Assembly (NCBI GenBank): GCA_041663425.1
Contig: JBAYMS010000016.1
Location: 1 to 32,594, forward strand
Reading direction: 5' to 3'
Origin: FEN-1322 sp041663425
GTDB lineage: Bacteria > Omnitrophota > Gorgyraeia > 2-01-FULL-45-10
Length of the DNA: 32,594 nt
Numbering within the stretch: position 1 is the stretch's first letter; each line of letters opens with the position of its first letter. Of this stretch, positions 31,833 to 32,594 are shown piece by piece. The position numbers and the translations under genes are program-made. Under the pieces are notes generated by a model. The model saw only the letters and a list, made by a program, of their open reading frames with translations, made no database searches and was not told where the DNA came from.

Positions 31833-32594
31833 TTAAAAACTCCGATAACCGCATAAGCCGAACCGTTTGCCAATATGTTGGCTGCGTTATTCAATAAAGT
31901 ATTTGCCGGACCCGGTAAAAGCATAAGTCCGCCCAGAATCACGACAACTGTCAATACTATAACAGCTATATTCATTGCGACATTAGGTTTAATTTCATGT
32001 TTGACTGTAGGATCTATATTAACTTTACCGAAAATCGCAGGAGTGAGCGCTTTGATATAATAGGCCAGAGTAAGTATACTGACAAACACCGCTATGAAAG
32101 CAAGCCAGGGCCGGTTTGCCTGAACACACGCAAATATTATTATTAGCTTACTCCAAAACCCGCCGAATGGCGGCACACCGCATATAGATAGCGCACTTAC
32201 AAGCATAGAATATCCCGTGACCGGCCTTTTGGTCAGTATACCGGATAATTTAGTCAGGTCATTTGTATGCATAGAGTTTTCCGCTATCCCGGAACTTAAG
32301 AATAGAGAAGATTTTGCTACGCTGTGATTAAATAGATGCAATAAGCTGCCTAATATTGCAAGAGGAGTTCCTACGCCGAGGCCAAGCAGTATATACCCCA
32401 CCTGGCTTATACTCGAATATCCGAAAAGGCGTCTTATATTCGTCTGCCCGAACGCAAGGATAGCGCCTACAAGCATCGAGAGCACCGCTAATGTTATAAT
32501 AACGCTTAGCACTGCAGGTGTAACGCCGAATATATTAAAAAATATCCTGGCCATTGCGTATATACCTAAAGTTTTAATCAGTATGCCGGAAGAG
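31829..32594 (-). CDS. MrpD/NuoN-like proton-conducting subunit (partial, cut by the right edge)
   Basis: The C-terminal 254 residues of a Proton_antipo_M (NuoL/M/N, MrpD, MbhH) protein. An ATG at 32554 exists, but the frame stays open to the edge, and the residues before it (S-S-G-I-L-I-K-T-L-G-I-Y) are conserved family sequence, so the gene extends to the right. Key strings: 'IRRLFGYSSISQVGYILLGLG', the H-x-x-N-H motif in LLHLFNHSVAKSSLFLSSG with the conserved lysine, and 'LSICGVPPFGGFWSKL'. It would move protons or Na+ across the membrane. Being followed by MrpE-F-G favours an MrpD/MbhH identity. Confidence 0.88.
   Translation of the reverse strand, partial: SSGILIKTLGIYAMARIFFNIFGVTPAVLSVIITLAVLSMLVGAILAFGQTNIRRLFGYSSISQVGYILLGLGVGTPLAILGSLLHLFNHSVAKSSLFLSSGIAENSMHTNDLTKLSGILTKRPVTGYSMLVSALSICGVPPFGGFWSKLIIIFACVQANRPWLAFIAVFVSILTLAYYIKALTPAIFGKVNIDPTVKHEIKPNVAMNIAVIVLTVVVILGGLMLLPGPANTLLNNAANILANGSAYAVIGVFK

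Overview
The window is a gene-dense stretch of 32.6 kb from a bacterial chromosome in which every gene I can support lies on the minus strand, so the text below reads from the right edge to the left. Codons lean to A/T-ending and genes are tightly packed, with many 1-14 base overlaps. An anaerobic, uncultured bacterium is likely, because Mrp-type subunits occur with a hydrogenase maturation protease and a two-cluster ferredoxin, and because FeoA/FeoB are present. A eukaryote-type hexokinase and the general gene mix remind me of Omnitrophota or another member of the PVC neighbourhood. That placement is inference; there is no marker gene here that settles it.

Right block (about 28.9-32.6 kb): the distal end of an energy-converting membrane complex. 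It runs MrpD/NuoN-like (cut by the window edge), MrpE, MrpF, MrpG, a PhoU-like protein, a 2x[4Fe-4S] ferredoxin subunit and a HycI-type hydrogenase maturation protease. This suggests an Mrp/Mbh-like group 4 [NiFe] hydrogenase whose catalytic subunits would lie off the right edge. Next (24.1-28.9 kb) come folate and housekeeping genes: pabB, a pabC-like gene broken by a one-base frameshift, an RluA-family pseudouridine synthase, a PurF homologue whose glutaminase site has been lost, and greA.

Middle block (11.3-24.1 kb): eukaryote-type hexokinase, orphan sensor histidine kinase, FeoA/FeoB, a GT-C membrane glycosyltransferase-like protein, a Ca2+-type P-ATPase, a GDT1/UPF0016 Mn2+/Ca2+ exchanger-like protein, an ACR3 arsenite exporter and an LtaS-like membrane sulfatase-fold protein. 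Much of it is metal transport. Then come a MATE transporter and a LOG-family nucleotide-binding protein, probably with their own extended -10 promoter.

Trehalose block (3.5-8.7 kb): one operon encodes a membrane-anchored sensor-HAMP-OtsA fusion, OtsB, a DUF5752-type protein with an internal duplication, and a TreT-type trehalose synthase. It begins with a consensus-like promoter and a structured leader of about 95 nt that ends in an intrinsic terminator. A second copy of the same promoter-leader-terminator arrangement lies just after the operon, in front of a previously untracked 35-residue single-span membrane protein (3300-3407). The two leaders share two long sequence blocks, an identical spacing to the -10 box, a compensatory base-pair change and the same mutually exclusive anti-terminator/terminator design. 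This looks like a riboswitch-class element controlling trehalose/osmotic genes, and it is the strongest candidate for something undescribed in the window.

Left block (0.06-3.15 kb): two class I methyltransferases, a short-chain dehydrogenase, a yeast-FCY1-like cytosine deaminase and a DUF1805 protein, probably one operon. I saw no tRNA, rRNA, CRISPR array, insertion sequence or origin.
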